A stretch of DNA of 64,000 nucleotides from CAIJMU01 sp035530275 (GCA_035530275.1 DATKVC010000020.1:62001-126000); one strand, 5' to 3'. Shown: positions 15,619 to 24,518, counted from the stretch's first letter. Notes: a model not told the origin generated them from the sequence alone. Made by a program: numbers and translations.

Positions 15619-18600
15619 ATGTCCGGACGCAGGGTGATCGGCATCGACTCGGGTTCGACATCGGTCGCCGTCGTCGCGATGGACGAAGATCGCAGCATTC
15701 TCGCTTCCGCCTATGATTACCATAAGGGAAGGATGTCGGAAACGGTCGCGACCCTCCTCGCAGGGCTCCTTCCCGGGGAAGGGGGCGGGCGGATCGACGG
15801 CCTCGCCCGGACATCTTCCACCCCCCGCCTTTCGTCGCCTGAAGGCGAGGCCTTCGCGGTAGACGGACGAGTTGCCGAGATCGAGACCCTGCGCAGCTTC
15901 CACCCCGAGGCGCGGACCCTCCTCATCGTCGGCGCCGAACGTTTTTCGAGGACGGCCTTCGACCCGTCCGGTCGCTACGAACGAATGCGGGGCAATTCAT
16001 CCTGCGCCGCGGGGACGGGATCCTTTCTCGACCAGCAGGCGAGCCGCCTCGGCCTCGCGGGAGGCAGCGCCGAGCTCGCTGGCCTCGCCCTGGAGAACAC
16101 GGGCGAACGACCTTCGATCGCCTCCCGCTGCTCGGTCTTCGCCAAGACCGACCTCATAAACGCCCAGGCCGAGGGCTGGAGCGTCCCCGCGATCTGCGAG
16201 GGCCTTTGCCAGGGGCTGGCACGCAATATCGCCGGTGCCCTCTTCCCCGGCGAGAACCCGGAGGCGCCCATCTTCATGGCGGGAGGCGTGTCGCGCAACG
16301 CCGCCGTCGTGCGACACCTGTCCGCGATGGCGGGCTCCGCGATTTCCACCGACGAGTTCTCGCAATTCTATGGAGCCGTCGGCGCCTGCCTCCGTTTCAT
16401 GGCGGGGAATCTCTGGTCGACACAGCCCTTCCTCGCAGCGGAAATTCGAAGCGATGGCATCAACGGGCGGGAATACGCGACGGAACCCCTCGCTCTATCG
16501 CGAGACGGCTATCCGGATTTTTCATCGCTCCGACGCTTTCTCCATGTCGCCAGAAAGGGCGGCCCGGAAAATCCGGTTGAAGTGGACATATACCTGGATT
16601 CGGCGATCGAGGCACGAGGCTTCGTGAAGCTGCCCGTCCTCCTCGGCGTCGATATCGGCTCGACCAGTACGAAGGCGGCCGTGCTTACCCAAGACGGACG
16701 CGTCCTCGCCGGCCTCTACACGAGAACTGCCGGCAAGCCCCTCGAGGCGACTCAATCGATCTTCGAGGCGATCGAGCGGATCGAAGCCAAGGCCGGGCAC
16801 GCTTTCGAGGTCGAACTGGCGGCGACGACCGGCTCGGGCCGCAAGCTTGTCGCAGCCGTGATCGGCGCCGACGCGGCGATCGACGAGATCACCGCCCACG
16901 CCAGGGCCGCAGTCGAACTCGATCCCGAGGTCGATACGATCATCGAAATCGGCGGCCAGGATTCCAAATTCACCCTGCTCAAAGACGGGCTCGTCACCTT
17001 CAGCCAGATGAACGCCGTCTGCGCCGCCGGCACGGGGAGCTTCCTCGAGGAACAGGCAGGCCGCCTCGGCGTCCCCCTCGCCGATTTTTCCGCCCGCGCG
17101 ATGGGCGTCAAGGCGCCCCTCACGAGCGATCGCTGCACCGTCTTCATGGAAAGGGACCTCAACCATTTCCAGGGACAGGGCTACGCCACCGAGGAACTTC
17201 TGGCCGCCTCCCTCTTCTCGGTCTGCGACAACTACCTCGGCAAGGTCGCGCGCGAAGGCTCCATCGGCGAGCGCATCGCCTTCCAAGGCGCCACGGCGAA
17301 GAATCGCGCCCTCGTCGCCGCCTTCGAGCGACGCCTCGGCAGGAAGATCGGCGTGTCGAAATTCTGCCATCTCACCGGGGCCATCGGCGCGGCCCTTCAG
17401 GCGAGGGACGAGATCGGCGCGAATCCGGGAAGGCGGAGCGGCGGCTTCCGAGGCTTCGGGCTCCACCGGCTCGATCTCGAGTCCCGTTCGGAGCGATGCG
17501 GCCTCTGCCCCAACGACTGCCGGCTCCGGATCATCGACGTGGGCGGCGAAGAGGTGGCATTCGGCTTTCTTTGCGGGCGCGATTACGGGACCAAACATTT
17601 CGTCAAGACAGGGAAAGACAGAGACCTCCTCGGGGATCGTGCGCGCGCCATCCAATCCCTCTGGCGAGAAGCGCGGAAGGGCTGCTATCCCAAGCTGGGC
17701 TACCCTACCATCGGGATTCCCAGCTCCCTCTATTTGGCGGAAGACGCATTCTTTTGGTGTACCTATTTCGAGAGACTTGGCTTCCCCACGATTCTCGCCC
17801 CGGACGACGGCCCGACCCTCCGCGAAGGCAAGCGCCTTGCCGGCGCCGAATTCTGCGCGCCCATCGCCATGTACCACGGCCAGGCCGGGGCCCTCCTCGA
17901 AGCCGCCGACTTCGCCTTCCTCCCGACCTACCTCGAGGAGGAACCGAGCCATCCGGATCATGCCGAATCGCGTGAAGAAAGCAGGCGCTATTATTGCAAT
18001 TACAGCCAATACGCCTCCATCGTCACGCGCATCGCCGAGGCGAAGGACAGGGCGAGGATCCTGACACCCCTTCTCCTTGGCCGGAAAGGCGACACGAGCG
18101 GAGCCCCCGGCGAGATCAGGGCTTCGCTCAAGATCGCCTTGGCGCCTTGGGGCATCAAGGCGCCTTCCGAACGAGCCTGTCGTGAAGCCTGGGACTCCTG
18201 CGTGAAGACAAGGGCTCGGGCGAGGGCCGCCGCACGCGAGGTCTTCGCCGAGGCGGCGGAGGGCGAGGGATTCGGAGTCGTCCTCGTGGGCAGGCCCTAT
18301 GTCGTCCTCTCCTCCGCGATGGGGGCTTCGATCGGCGAGATGATAGCGAAGCGCGGCGTCGACATCGTCTATTCGGACATGCTGGGCGTCGGCTCCTCGG
18401 CGATCGATCCCCTTCTCGCGGCCTTCCACTGGCGCTACGCTTCGGAGGTCCTCGAAGCGGCCGATTTCTGCGCCCGAGACCGGCGTTTCTATCCGGTCTT
18501 CATAACTACCTTCAAATGCTCCCCCGATTCCTTCGCCCTCGAATGGTTCAGGCGCATCCTCGACCGGGCGGGCAAGCCCTACCTCGTGCTACAAATCGAC

Positions 18601-19941
18601 GAGCACGATTCGAGCGTGGGTTACGAGACGAGAATCGAAGCCGGGCTCCGCTCCTTCCGCAATCATTTCGCGCGCGCGGCGCGGCCGAACGCCGGCACGA
18701 GAGGGATCGCGACTGACGGCGCCCCTCCCCTCCTCCCGAGACTGGCGAGCGATCTTCGCGGCAGGAACGTCCTCTTTCCCAATTGGGACCAACTCGTCTG
18801 CCCCCTCCTCGCCGCCAATCTCCGGAGCGTCGGCATCGACGCCAGGGTCCTCGACGAAACGCCGGCCACCATCAGGCGCGCGATGAGCGGCAACACGGGC
18901 CAATGCATACCCATCAACATAATCGCCGGAGAATGCATCGAGCAGGTCGAGCGCGAAGGACTCGACCCGACTCGCACGGTACTCTGGATAGGTTCCGGAA
19001 TGTGGCCCTGCAACCTTCCGATGTATCCCTATTTCATCAAAGCCGTCTTCGAACGCCATGGCCGCGGCACGGAGGCGATCGAGGTCTTCTCGGGCGATAT
19101 TACCTTCCTCTACCTCGGGCCGAAGGCGATGATCGGAGCCTATCATGCTTTCCTCGCGGGCGGGACCCTGCGGCGCCTCGCCTGCAGAACCCGACCCTAC
19201 GAGATCGAGGCCGGCGCGACGAAACGACTAATTGAGAGGGCTATGGCGATACTCACCGCGGCCTTCGCGGAAGGTGGACCGAAGGAGGAGGCCTACCGCG
19301 AGGCCTTCGGCCCCTTCGGCGACCTCCCGAAGCGGCCGAGGACGAGGCCCAAGGTCGCGATTTTCGGAGACCTCTACTCGCGGGACAACGACGTGCTCAA
19401 TCAGGGACTCGAAGAGGAGATCGAGAAGGCCGGGGGCGAGGTGATCACGACCCCCTACATCGACTATATCAAGGCCAGCCTCGACGCCTTTTTCCGGCGA
19501 CTGCTGATCGACCGCTCGTGGGGCGAGTGGGCTAAAATGAAGGCGGCCGTCGCCGTACTAGCGACCATCGAGAAGTCCCTTTCGATCGCCGACCACGCCA
19601 CCTTCGGCAGCCTCCCGAGTTGGAGGAACCCCGGCTACCTCGAGAAGATCGAACGACTGGGCCTGCGCGGTGAATTCGAAGGCGAGTGCTTCGACAACGC
19701 GATCAAGATTTTCCGCATCCTCGAAGAACACCCGGACACGGCTCTCTTCGTCCAGGCCAACCCCGCCTTCTGCTGTCCCTCGGTCGTGACCGAGGCGATG
19801 GCGAGCGAGATCGAGGCGGTGACCGGGATCCCGATCGTCACAATTACCTACGATGGAACCGGAGCGCGGAAAAACGACGCGATAATCCCCTACCTGGCTT
19901 TCTTGAAAAGCGCCGCACCCGCTCGACATCCTGACGAGTGA
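15619..19941 (+). CDS. Fused 2-hydroxyacyl-CoA dehydratase activase / dehydratase-like protein
   Basis: This 1440-residue protein carries two tandem ASKHA activase domains (BadF/BadG/HgdC family). The first has IDSGSTS and CAAGTGSF (Cys129); the second has VDIGSTSTKAA, EIGGQDSKF and CAAGTGSF (Cys468). These Cys residues would hold the shared [4Fe-4S] cluster. A Cys-rich link (CGLCPNDC, 627-634) leads to a DUF2229-type region (LGYPTIGIPSSLYLAEDAFFW) and an HgdB-like C-terminal region (NTGQCIPINIIAGECIEQ, CCPSVV). Such proteins inject high-energy electrons in anaerobes; the partner reaction of this fused class is not established. The ATG at 15619 has GGAG six bases upstream. Domain one lacks the GGQD motif. 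It stands alone. Confidence 0.88.
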   Translation: MSGRRVIGIDSGSTSVAVVAMDEDRSILASAYDYHKGRMSETVATLLAGLLPGEGGGRIDGLARTSSTPRLSSPEGEAFAVDGRVAEIETLRSFHPEARTLLIVGAERFSRTAFDPSGRYERMRGNSSCAAGTGSFLDQQASRLGLAGGSAELAGLALENTGERPSIASRCSVFAKTDLINAQAEGWSVPAICEGLCQGLARNIAGALFPGENPEAPIFMAGGVSRNAAVVRHLSAMAGSAISTDEFSQFYGAVGACLRFMAGNLWSTQPFLAAEIRSDGINGREYATEPLALSRDGYPDFSSLRRFLHVARKGGPENPVEVDIYLDSAIEARGFVKLPVLLGVDIGSTSTKAAVLTQDGRVLAGLYTRTAGKPLEATQSIFEAIERIEAKAGHAFEVELAATTGSGRKLVAAVIGADAAIDEITAHARAAVELDPEVDTIIEIGGQDSKFTLLKDGLVTFSQMNAVCAAGTGSFLEEQAGRLGVPLADFSARAMGVKAPLTSDRCTVFMERDLNHFQGQGYATEELLAASLFSVCDNYLGKVAREGSIGERIAFQGATAKNRALVAAFERRLGRKIGVSKFCHLTGAIGAALQARDEIGANPGRRSGGFRGFGLHRLDLESRSERCGLCPNDCRLRIIDVGGEEVAFGFLCGRDYGTKHFVKTGKDRDLLGDRARAIQSLWREARKGCYPKLGYPTIGIPSSLYLAEDAFFWCTYFERLGFPTILAPDDGPTLREGKRLAGAEFCAPIAMYHGQAGALLEAADFAFLPTYLEEEPSHPDHAESREESRRYYCNYSQYASIVTRIAEAKDRARILTPLLLGRKGDTSGAPGEIRASLKIALAPWGIKAPSERACREAWDSCVKTRARARAAAREVFAEAAEGEGFGVVLVGRPYVVLSSAMGASIGEMIAKRGVDIVYSDMLGVGSSAIDPLLAAFHWRYASEVLEAADFCARDRRFYPVFITTFKCSPDSFALEWFRRILDRAGKPYLVLQIDEHDSSVGYETRIEAGLRSFRNHFARAARPNAGTRGIATDGAPPLLPRLASDLRGRNVLFPNWDQLVCPLLAANLRSVGIDARVLDETPATIRRAMSGNTGQCIPINIIAGECIEQVEREGLDPTRTVLWIGSGMWPCNLPMYPYFIKAVFERHGRGTEAIEVFSGDITFLYLGPKAMIGAYHAFLAGGTLRRLACRTRPYEIEAGATKRLIERAMAILTAAFAEGGPKEEAYREAFGPFGDLPKRPRTRPKVAIFGDLYSRDNDVLNQGLEEEIEKAGGEVITTPYIDYIKASLDAFFRRLLIDRSWGEWAKMKAAVAVLATIEKSLSIADHATFGSLPSWRNPGYLEKIERLGLRGEFEGECFDNAIKIFRILEEHPDTALFVQANPAFCCPSVVTEAMASEIEAVTGIPIVTITYDGTGARKNDAIIPYLAFLKSAAPARHPDE

Positions 19942-20065
19942 TGCGCTTTGCGGCCCGAAGATCGCGGGTTAGCTCCGGCATTCTTGACATCGGGGTTTCA
20001 AGATTTTGAACCCTAAATAATCCAGCCTCATTGAACTTCAGACCTATTCATTGCCTCCCTACAAC

Positions 20066-20081
20066 TGTACCATATGTTACA
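20066..20081 (+). promoter_or_regulatory. Near-perfect palindrome at the doxX-like promoter, candidate PadR operator
   Basis: TGTACCATATGTTACA is a 16-bp inverted repeat with one mismatched pair. It contains the likely -10 (TATGTT at 20073-20078), with TTGCCT 16 bases upstream. The core CATATGTT is also found at the padR promoter (22316-22325). Confidence 0.5.
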
Positions 20082-20091
20082 GGAGGTCTCC

Positions 20092-20640
20092 ATGTTCAAC
20101 TATTTTCGAGCCCTCGGCGCCCTCTTCCAGGATTGGAAGAAGGCGGTCGGGGTGCTCTTTTTCACAATAGTCAGGTTGGTCTTCGGCTGGTCGTGGCTCA
20201 GCGCCGGCTGGGAAAAGCTGGGTTGGATCGCAGCGGTCAGCACTCCGCCCGGACAGGCCGCGCAGCCATCCAATTCGGCCGGCCTCATCCAGGTCATGAT
20301 CGAGCATCTGGCGGGGGCAAATGTTAAGCATTTTGATCCCTTATATATAAATAAGCTTTTCGCCTGGATAGCCCAGAATATCTTCCTTTCCATACCCCGG
20401 GGGACCGATTTTCTCGTCATCGGTTTCGAGTTGGGGGTCGGCTTCCTCATCATCCTCGGATTCCGCGTGTTTTGGGCAGCCCTCGCGGCGGTCTTTCTCA
20501 ATCTCCAATTCTTCGCGGCGGGGTCCTTCAATAACTTCGGCTATCTCTGGACCGACCTCGCCCTGCTGAAGTGGGCCGGGATCTCCGCGACGATAGGCAT
20601 AGATGGCTATCGACGCGTCAAGCGGGAAGGAAAGCTTTAG
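20092..20640 (+). CDS. DoxX-like integral membrane protein
   Basis: The 182-residue protein has about four hydrophobic segments, including FFTIVRLVFGWSWLSAGWEKL near the N-terminus and a C-terminal pair around FWAALAAVFLNLQFFAAG and NFGYLWTDLALLKWAGI. This arrangement resembles the DoxX/TQO small-subunit family of inner-membrane proteins linked to quinone or thiol redox chemistry. The ATG at 20092 has AGGAGG six bases upstream. The role is unknown. A PadR-type box at its promoter suggests common control with the padR-tsf pair that lies convergent to it. Confidence 0.72.
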   Translation: MFNYFRALGALFQDWKKAVGVLFFTIVRLVFGWSWLSAGWEKLGWIAAVSTPPGQAAQPSNSAGLIQVMIEHLAGANVKHFDPLYINKLFAWIAQNIFLSIPRGTDFLVIGFELGVGFLIILGFRVFWAALAAVFLNLQFFAAGSFNNFGYLWTDLALLKWAGISATIGIDGYRRVKREGKL

Positions 20641-20670
20641 GGCAAAAGACTAGCGCGAAGCTGCAATAAC

Positions 20671-20705
20671 CGACGGTCGCGAGGTCTCTGTCCTCGCGAC
20701 CGTCG
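20671..20705. repeat. Perfect 14-bp inverted repeat, hairpin family copy 1
   Basis: CGACGGTCGCGAGG and its complement flank a 7-base loop between the convergent doxX-like and tsf-like genes. No T-run follows. A closely related hairpin lies at 22417-22453. Confidence 0.75.
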
Positions 20706-20732
20706 ACCCGCCTCGGAGACTGCCGCACCGCC

Positions 20733-21584
20733 TCATTCGCCGATCTTCAGTCGGCTGAAATCAACCAGGGAAAGCAGGACGCCGCCGGCTTCCCGCAGCC
20801 TGGCGATGGCCGTCGCGACCGTCAGCGATTCATCCTTGACGAAGGCCTGATCGATGAGGCTGATCGAGGCGAGTCCCTTTCTCATCTTGCCGGCGAGGAT
20901 GTTCTCGAGCATCTTCGCGTTCTTGCCCCGGAGTCTTTCGTCTTCGGCCATGTCCTTGCGAAAGGATTCCTCGAGGTCCTCCTTGTAGGATTCGGGAATA
21001 TGCGACTGGTCGACGAATAGTGGGCCGAATGCCGCGATGTGCAGCGCCAGGTCATGGAGAAAGGCCTCGGCCTCGCCGCGGGCGGTTCCAGTCCCCCCCT
21101 CCAATCGCGCCCGCAGGGCCACGCCGATACTGCCCTCTCCATGAAGGTAGAGGTCGAGCGACTCCCCCGGCCTTGCCTCGACGAAGACCATGCCCTTGAT
21201 CCCGATGTTCTCCTTCAAAAGGCTCGCGAGCCCGGAAACCTCGCCTTCCGTCTCGCGATCCGGAGCCTGCAGCCCCAATTCGCAGGCTCGGGCAGCGATG
21301 CGCGAGCCGGCAATGAGAAACTCGGCATTGCGGGCGACAAAATCGGTCTCGCAGACGAGGGCGACAAGAGCCGCGCGCGACCCCTCTCTGTGGAGGAAGA
21401 CGCGCCCCTCCCGTGCTGGCCGCTCGGCGCGCTTTTCAACTTCCGCGAGGCCTTTTTCCTTGAGGATGAGCTCGGCCCCGACCTCCTCGCCTTTGGCCTC
21501 CTCGAGGGCTCGCTTGCAGTCCATGAGTCCGGCGCCCGTCTTGGCGCGAAGGGCCCTGATGTCATTCGTGGTAATTGCTGTCAT
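20733..21584 (-). CDS. tsf: Divergent elongation factor Ts (orphan copy)
   Basis: The 283-residue protein has the EF-Ts N-terminal UBA-like module (IRALRAKTGAGLMDCKRALEEA), the TDFVARN motif at 80-86 that contacts EF-Tu, and the LIDQAFVKD strand near the C-terminus. It should act as a nucleotide exchange factor for EF-Tu in the cytoplasm. It is not in the usual rpsB-tsf arrangement. Its start overlaps the end of the padR gene by 23 bases, with AGGAGG before the ATG. Several conserved positions differ (AEKRAERPAREG replaces the usual AGRVAAEG pattern), so it may be a second, specialised copy. Confidence 0.85.
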   Translation of the reverse strand: MTAITTNDIRALRAKTGAGLMDCKRALEEAKGEEVGAELILKEKGLAEVEKRAERPAREGRVFLHREGSRAALVALVCETDFVARNAEFLIAGSRIAARACELGLQAPDRETEGEVSGLASLLKENIGIKGMVFVEARPGESLDLYLHGEGSIGVALRARLEGGTGTARGEAEAFLHDLALHIAAFGPLFVDQSHIPESYKEDLEESFRKDMAEDERLRGKNAKMLENILAGKMRKGLASISLIDQAFVKDESLTVATAIARLREAGGVLLSLVDFSRLKIGE

Positions 21585-22176
21585 ATAGTCCTCCTTCCCT
21601 TCCCCGAAGCCGCAAGGCTTCCCGTTCCGCGTCGCCCGGCCCTAATGCCGCCGCCGCGGTGCGCAGCGACTCGGCCCATTCCAACTCCCTCTCGTAAAAG
21701 GCCACGGCGTGTTCGTCGAGGCTTCGCCAGATCAATTCCTCGCGCGGGCTCCTCCGAGGCGCGGCCCGATTCCGAGCCAGGGTTTCGCGGTACATGAGCA
21801 CCTGGTCGCCGAGCTTGCGGGCGTAGGCCGAGAGAATCCCATCGAACTCGGCCTCCGAAAGACCTTCGGCCCAGGCCAATTGCGTGAGCGCCATGCTCCT
21901 TTGAACGGGCAGCTCCGGATCGGAGCAGGTCCAGTCGCGGAGCTCGGCCCTTCCCTTCGCGGTGATCGTGTAGACCTTGCGAGCCGGAAGCTTTTCCTGC
22001 TGCTGCACCTCGATGGTCACCGCCTCGGCTTTATGAAGGTCGACGAGGGTCCCGTAGATCTGATTGTTGTTGCCCGACCAATGGAAGGAGAGGGCATCGG
22101 CGAAGACCTTCTTGAGCTCGTAGCCCGTATGCGGCTTCCAGCTCAGAAATCCGAGAATCGCATAGCGTATGGACAT
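21562..22176 (-). CDS. PadR family transcriptional regulator
   Basis: The 204-residue protein has the PadR winged helix (IRYAILGFLSWKPHTGYELKKVF, then NNNQIYGTLVDLHKAEAV and KVYTITAKGRAEL) and a C-terminal helical dimerisation region. It binds DNA as a dimer and usually represses its own operon and a stress-related target. The ATG at 22176 has GGAGG upstream. It overlaps the downstream tsf-like gene by 23 bases, so both are made from one message. A TTGACA-17-TATGTT promoter with a palindromic AACATATGTT covering its -10 precedes it, which fits autoregulation. Confidence 0.9.
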   Translation of the reverse strand: MSIRYAILGFLSWKPHTGYELKKVFADALSFHWSGNNNQIYGTLVDLHKAEAVTIEVQQQEKLPARKVYTITAKGRAELRDWTCSDPELPVQRSMALTQLAWAEGLSEAEFDGILSAYARKLGDQVLMYRETLARNRAAPRRSPREELIWRSLDEHAVAFYERELEWAESLRTAAAALGPGDAEREALRLRGREGGLYDSNYHE

Positions 22177-22315
22177 GCCGCGCCTCCATGGTCGGGGAAA
22201 AAGCCCTGCCCTATCCGTCCCGCCATGACCTTTCATGGGAAGGAAAAGAGACTCCGGCAAGAACAAGGCGCCAAGGATTTCGAGAGCTATGATAGCTGAT
22301 ACCTAGATTATTTGG

Positions 22316-22344
22316 AACATATGTTATTCAAGTTTTATTGTCAA
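22316..22344 (-). promoter_or_regulatory. padR promoter with overlapping palindromic box
   Basis: On the minus strand a perfect TTGACA is followed after 17 bases by TATGTT. The -10 lies within the perfect palindrome AACATATGTT (22316-22325), so a bound regulator would block polymerase. Confidence 0.7.
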
Positions 22345-22416
22345 GGTAGATGCAGGCACGTTCCTCGAAGCTTGTTGATGATGCAGCCCGAATAAACCGA
22401 CGGCAGCCTGGAATAA

Positions 22417-22453
22417 GCCGACGGCCGCGAGACCTCAGTCCTCGCGGCCGCCG
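22417..22453. repeat. Inverted repeat, hairpin family copy 2
   Basis: GACGGCCGCGAG pairs with CTCGCGGCCGCC with one mismatch across a 9-base loop. Sequence and layout closely match 20671-20705. It follows the minus-strand outer-membrane-like gene start-distal end, between that gene and padR. Confidence 0.65.
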
Positions 22454-22475
22454 CAAAGCAGGATTCCCTTTTTGT

Positions 22476-23054
22476 TCAGTCCCCGGCGCCCAATCTGTAG
22501 CCGAGCGTGAAGGCGATCTGAATCCCGCCAAGGGATTGGCCGGGAATGGAAGTGCAGGGAATTTCCGAAATGCCGGGAACCCAGGTGAGTTTCCCGCCGA
22601 CGACGAGGGGTTGGAGGTCGATGTCGAGACCGGCAGTCAGCGCGGGGAAGAGGCCGAGGAGGAGTCGCGGGTCGGCGGTCGATCCGGTGGAGGTGAAGAC
22701 TCGACCCACGCAGCCGATGCCCGCTTCGACGAAGGGATCGAGGAAGTCGCCCGTTCCGAAAATATGGTAGCTCGCGAAGAGGGGGATGCCGTACCAGTCG
22801 AGCCACCAGTTGGCGGCGGCATCCTTGCTGAAGTTCACGGCATAGGTGCCGCCGAAACCGACTCGATCGATGGCTACCTCCCACTCGAAGCCCTCAAGGG
22901 GTCGCTGGCCGAAGGGGGCGGCGAGGACTTCCTTGTAGTCGGGCATCGAGCCGTAGTCGGAGACGACGACGGCTCCCAGCGTGACTGTGGTCAGCGCGGA
23001 AAGGCTCGCGGCGAAGAGGGCGGAGACGAAAAGGAAGGCCAGTGGCTTCTTCAT
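22476..23054 (-). CDS. Predicted outer-membrane beta-barrel protein
   Basis: The 192-residue protein has a signal peptide (MKKPLAFLFVSALFAASLSALT) and a series of alternating amphipathic strands (FEWEVAIDRVGFGGTYAVNF, IPLFASYHIFG, DFLDPFVEAGIGCVG). It ends in a strand of aromatic/hydrophobic character (GGIQIAFTLGYRLGAGD). This is the look of a small 8-stranded outer-membrane barrel. I do not recognise a specific family. The ATG at 23054 has GAGG upstream. It is divergent from the ECF sigma factor gene, so it could be part of that envelope-stress unit, but no shared site is evident. Confidence 0.6.
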   Translation of the reverse strand: MKKPLAFLFVSALFAASLSALTTVTLGAVVVSDYGSMPDYKEVLAAPFGQRPLEGFEWEVAIDRVGFGGTYAVNFSKDAAANWWLDWYGIPLFASYHIFGTGDFLDPFVEAGIGCVGRVFTSTGSTADPRLLLGLFPALTAGLDIDLQPLVVGGKLTWVPGISEIPCTSIPGQSLGGIQIAFTLGYRLGAGD

Positions 23055-23250
23055 GGTACCTCGCTTGTGAAAGTGGGCGGTCGGTAGGCGCGATCGCCGC
23101 TCCGTTATAGATTCAACACGTGGACATGGCGAAACCGTCACCCGACCCGACGCTTTTTTTTGCGCCGGGCACGCGATTTTTTGCGGCTTTGGCGGTGACG
23201 CTTCGGCCGCCCTCGCGGGTTCGATATAGGTGGGACCGAGGCGGGCCGGG

Positions 23251-23730
23251 ATGATGGACATCGAAGCCCTCTATCTAAAGTACGGTCCCATGGTCTTGAG
23301 GCGATGCAGGAGCATCCTCAAGGACGAGGAGAAGGCCTTGGACGCGATGCAAGATTCCTTCGTGCGCCTCATCCGCTCGGGGGACCGTCTCTCGGCTGAT
23401 TCACCCTCCAGCCTTCTCTATAGGATCGCGACGAATGTCTGTCTCAACATGCTGCGCTCCGACCGGATGAGGCGTTCGGAGGGCGACGAATTCTTGGATT
23501 CCATCGCGGGCCCCGACGATGTCGAAGGCCTGGGCATCGCGAGGCAGCTCATCGATGGGATATTTCGGATGGAACGCCCTTCGACCCTGACGATTGCCTG
23601 GCTCCATTACGTGGACGGCATGACACTCGAGGAAACGGCGGCCGTGACTGGGCTTTCCGTCTCGGGTGTGAGAAAACGCCTCGCCGGTCTCAAACTGAGG
23701 CACAAGGCCGAGAAAGGGGAGGCTCCATGA
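23251..23730 (+). CDS. ECF-type RNA polymerase sigma factor
   Basis: The 159-residue protein has region 2 (YGPMVLRRCRSILKDEEKALDAMQDSFVRLI, followed by LLYRIATNVCLNMLRSDRMRR) and region 4 with a helix-turn-helix (LEETAAVTGLSVSGVRKRLAGLK). It directs core polymerase to alternative promoters, usually in response to an envelope signal. ATG 23251 or 23254 could be the start; the ribosome site is weak (GAGG about ten bases away). Its stop overlaps the start of the anti-sigma-like gene as ATGA, which supports a regulator pair. Confidence 0.88.
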   Translation: MMDIEALYLKYGPMVLRRCRSILKDEEKALDAMQDSFVRLIRSGDRLSADSPSSLLYRIATNVCLNMLRSDRMRRSEGDEFLDSIAGPDDVEGLGIARQLIDGIFRMERPSTLTIAWLHYVDGMTLEETAAVTGLSVSGVRKRLAGLKLRHKAEKGEAP

Positions 23731-24518
23731 AGCCGGGAAGGGCGGAGATAAGCGAATTCACCCTCGAGCGCTATGTCGCCGGCGAGCTTTCCCAGGCCGA
23801 GGCGAAAGGAATCGAGGCCGCCGCCTTCGAGGAACCCGAGCTCGCCGCGCGCATCGAAGCCATCCGCGACTCGAATGGGGAAATTCTTCATGCCTACCCC
23901 TCCGCGATCATGGCGAAGAGAATAGAGGCGAAGTCCAACCCAGCGCGCGGAAGGGTCCCTCCTTTCTGGGCCCTCTCCGCCGCGGCCCTCCTTGTTGTCG
24001 GCATAGGCCTCGGCCTCATCGTCGGCAGGGGCTTGGTCCCGGGAGCCTCGGGCCTGGACGACACGAGGGCCAAGGGCTCGGCTCTCCATCTGTCGCTTTA
24101 TAGGAAGGCGGGCACGGAAGTCGAAAACCTCGCCGACGGCGCGAGGGTCCGGACGGCAGACCTCCTCCAGATCGGCTACCATTCAGGAGCTAAGGGCTAT
24201 GGCGCGATATTCTCGATAGACGGGAGGGGAACACTCACCTTCCATCTTCCCGCCGGATATTCGGGCGGCGATCTCGACGCTTCGGCAATCGAGAACAGGG
24301 GAGAGAATCTCCTTCCCACGGCCTACGAACTCGACGATGCCCCTCGCTTCGAGCGCTTCTTCTTCGTGTTCTCGACTACGCCCTTCCGACTTGCGAGCCT
24401 GGAAGAAAGGGCGAGGAGGCTGGCCAGAGATCCTCTCGCCGCGGAGACGGGAGGGCTCGAGCTTCCGGCCGGTCTTTCCTATTGCTCGTTCATCGTGAAA
24501 AAAGGAGTTCGGCAATGA
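23727..24518 (+). CDS. Membrane-anchored anti-sigma-like protein with C-terminal sensor domain
   Basis: The 263-residue protein has a cytoplasmic N-terminal helical region (FTLERYVAGELSQAEAKGIEAAAFEEPELAARIEAI) of the kind found in anti-sigma factors without a zinc site. One membrane helix follows (about 78-100, ALLVVGIGLGLIVG), then an exported domain with ADLLQIGYHSGAKGYGAIFSIDGRGTLTFHLP. That outer region resembles the DUF4384-like domains often found near caspase-fold genes. It overlaps both neighbours by four bases. I infer that it holds the sigma factor until an envelope signal releases it; no proteolysis site can be named. Confidence 0.75.
   Translation: MKPGRAEISEFTLERYVAGELSQAEAKGIEAAAFEEPELAARIEAIRDSNGEILHAYPSAIMAKRIEAKSNPARGRVPPFWALSAAALLVVGIGLGLIVGRGLVPGASGLDDTRAKGSALHLSLYRKAGTEVENLADGARVRTADLLQIGYHSGAKGYGAIFSIDGRGTLTFHLPAGYSGGDLDASAIENRGENLLPTAYELDDAPRFERFFFVFSTTPFRLASLEERARRLARDPLAAETGGLELPAGLSYCSFIVKKGVRQ

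Noticed and set aside
16522..18429. 635-codon minus-strand frame inside the activase gene
   Set aside because: Shadow of a well-supported 1440-codon gene.
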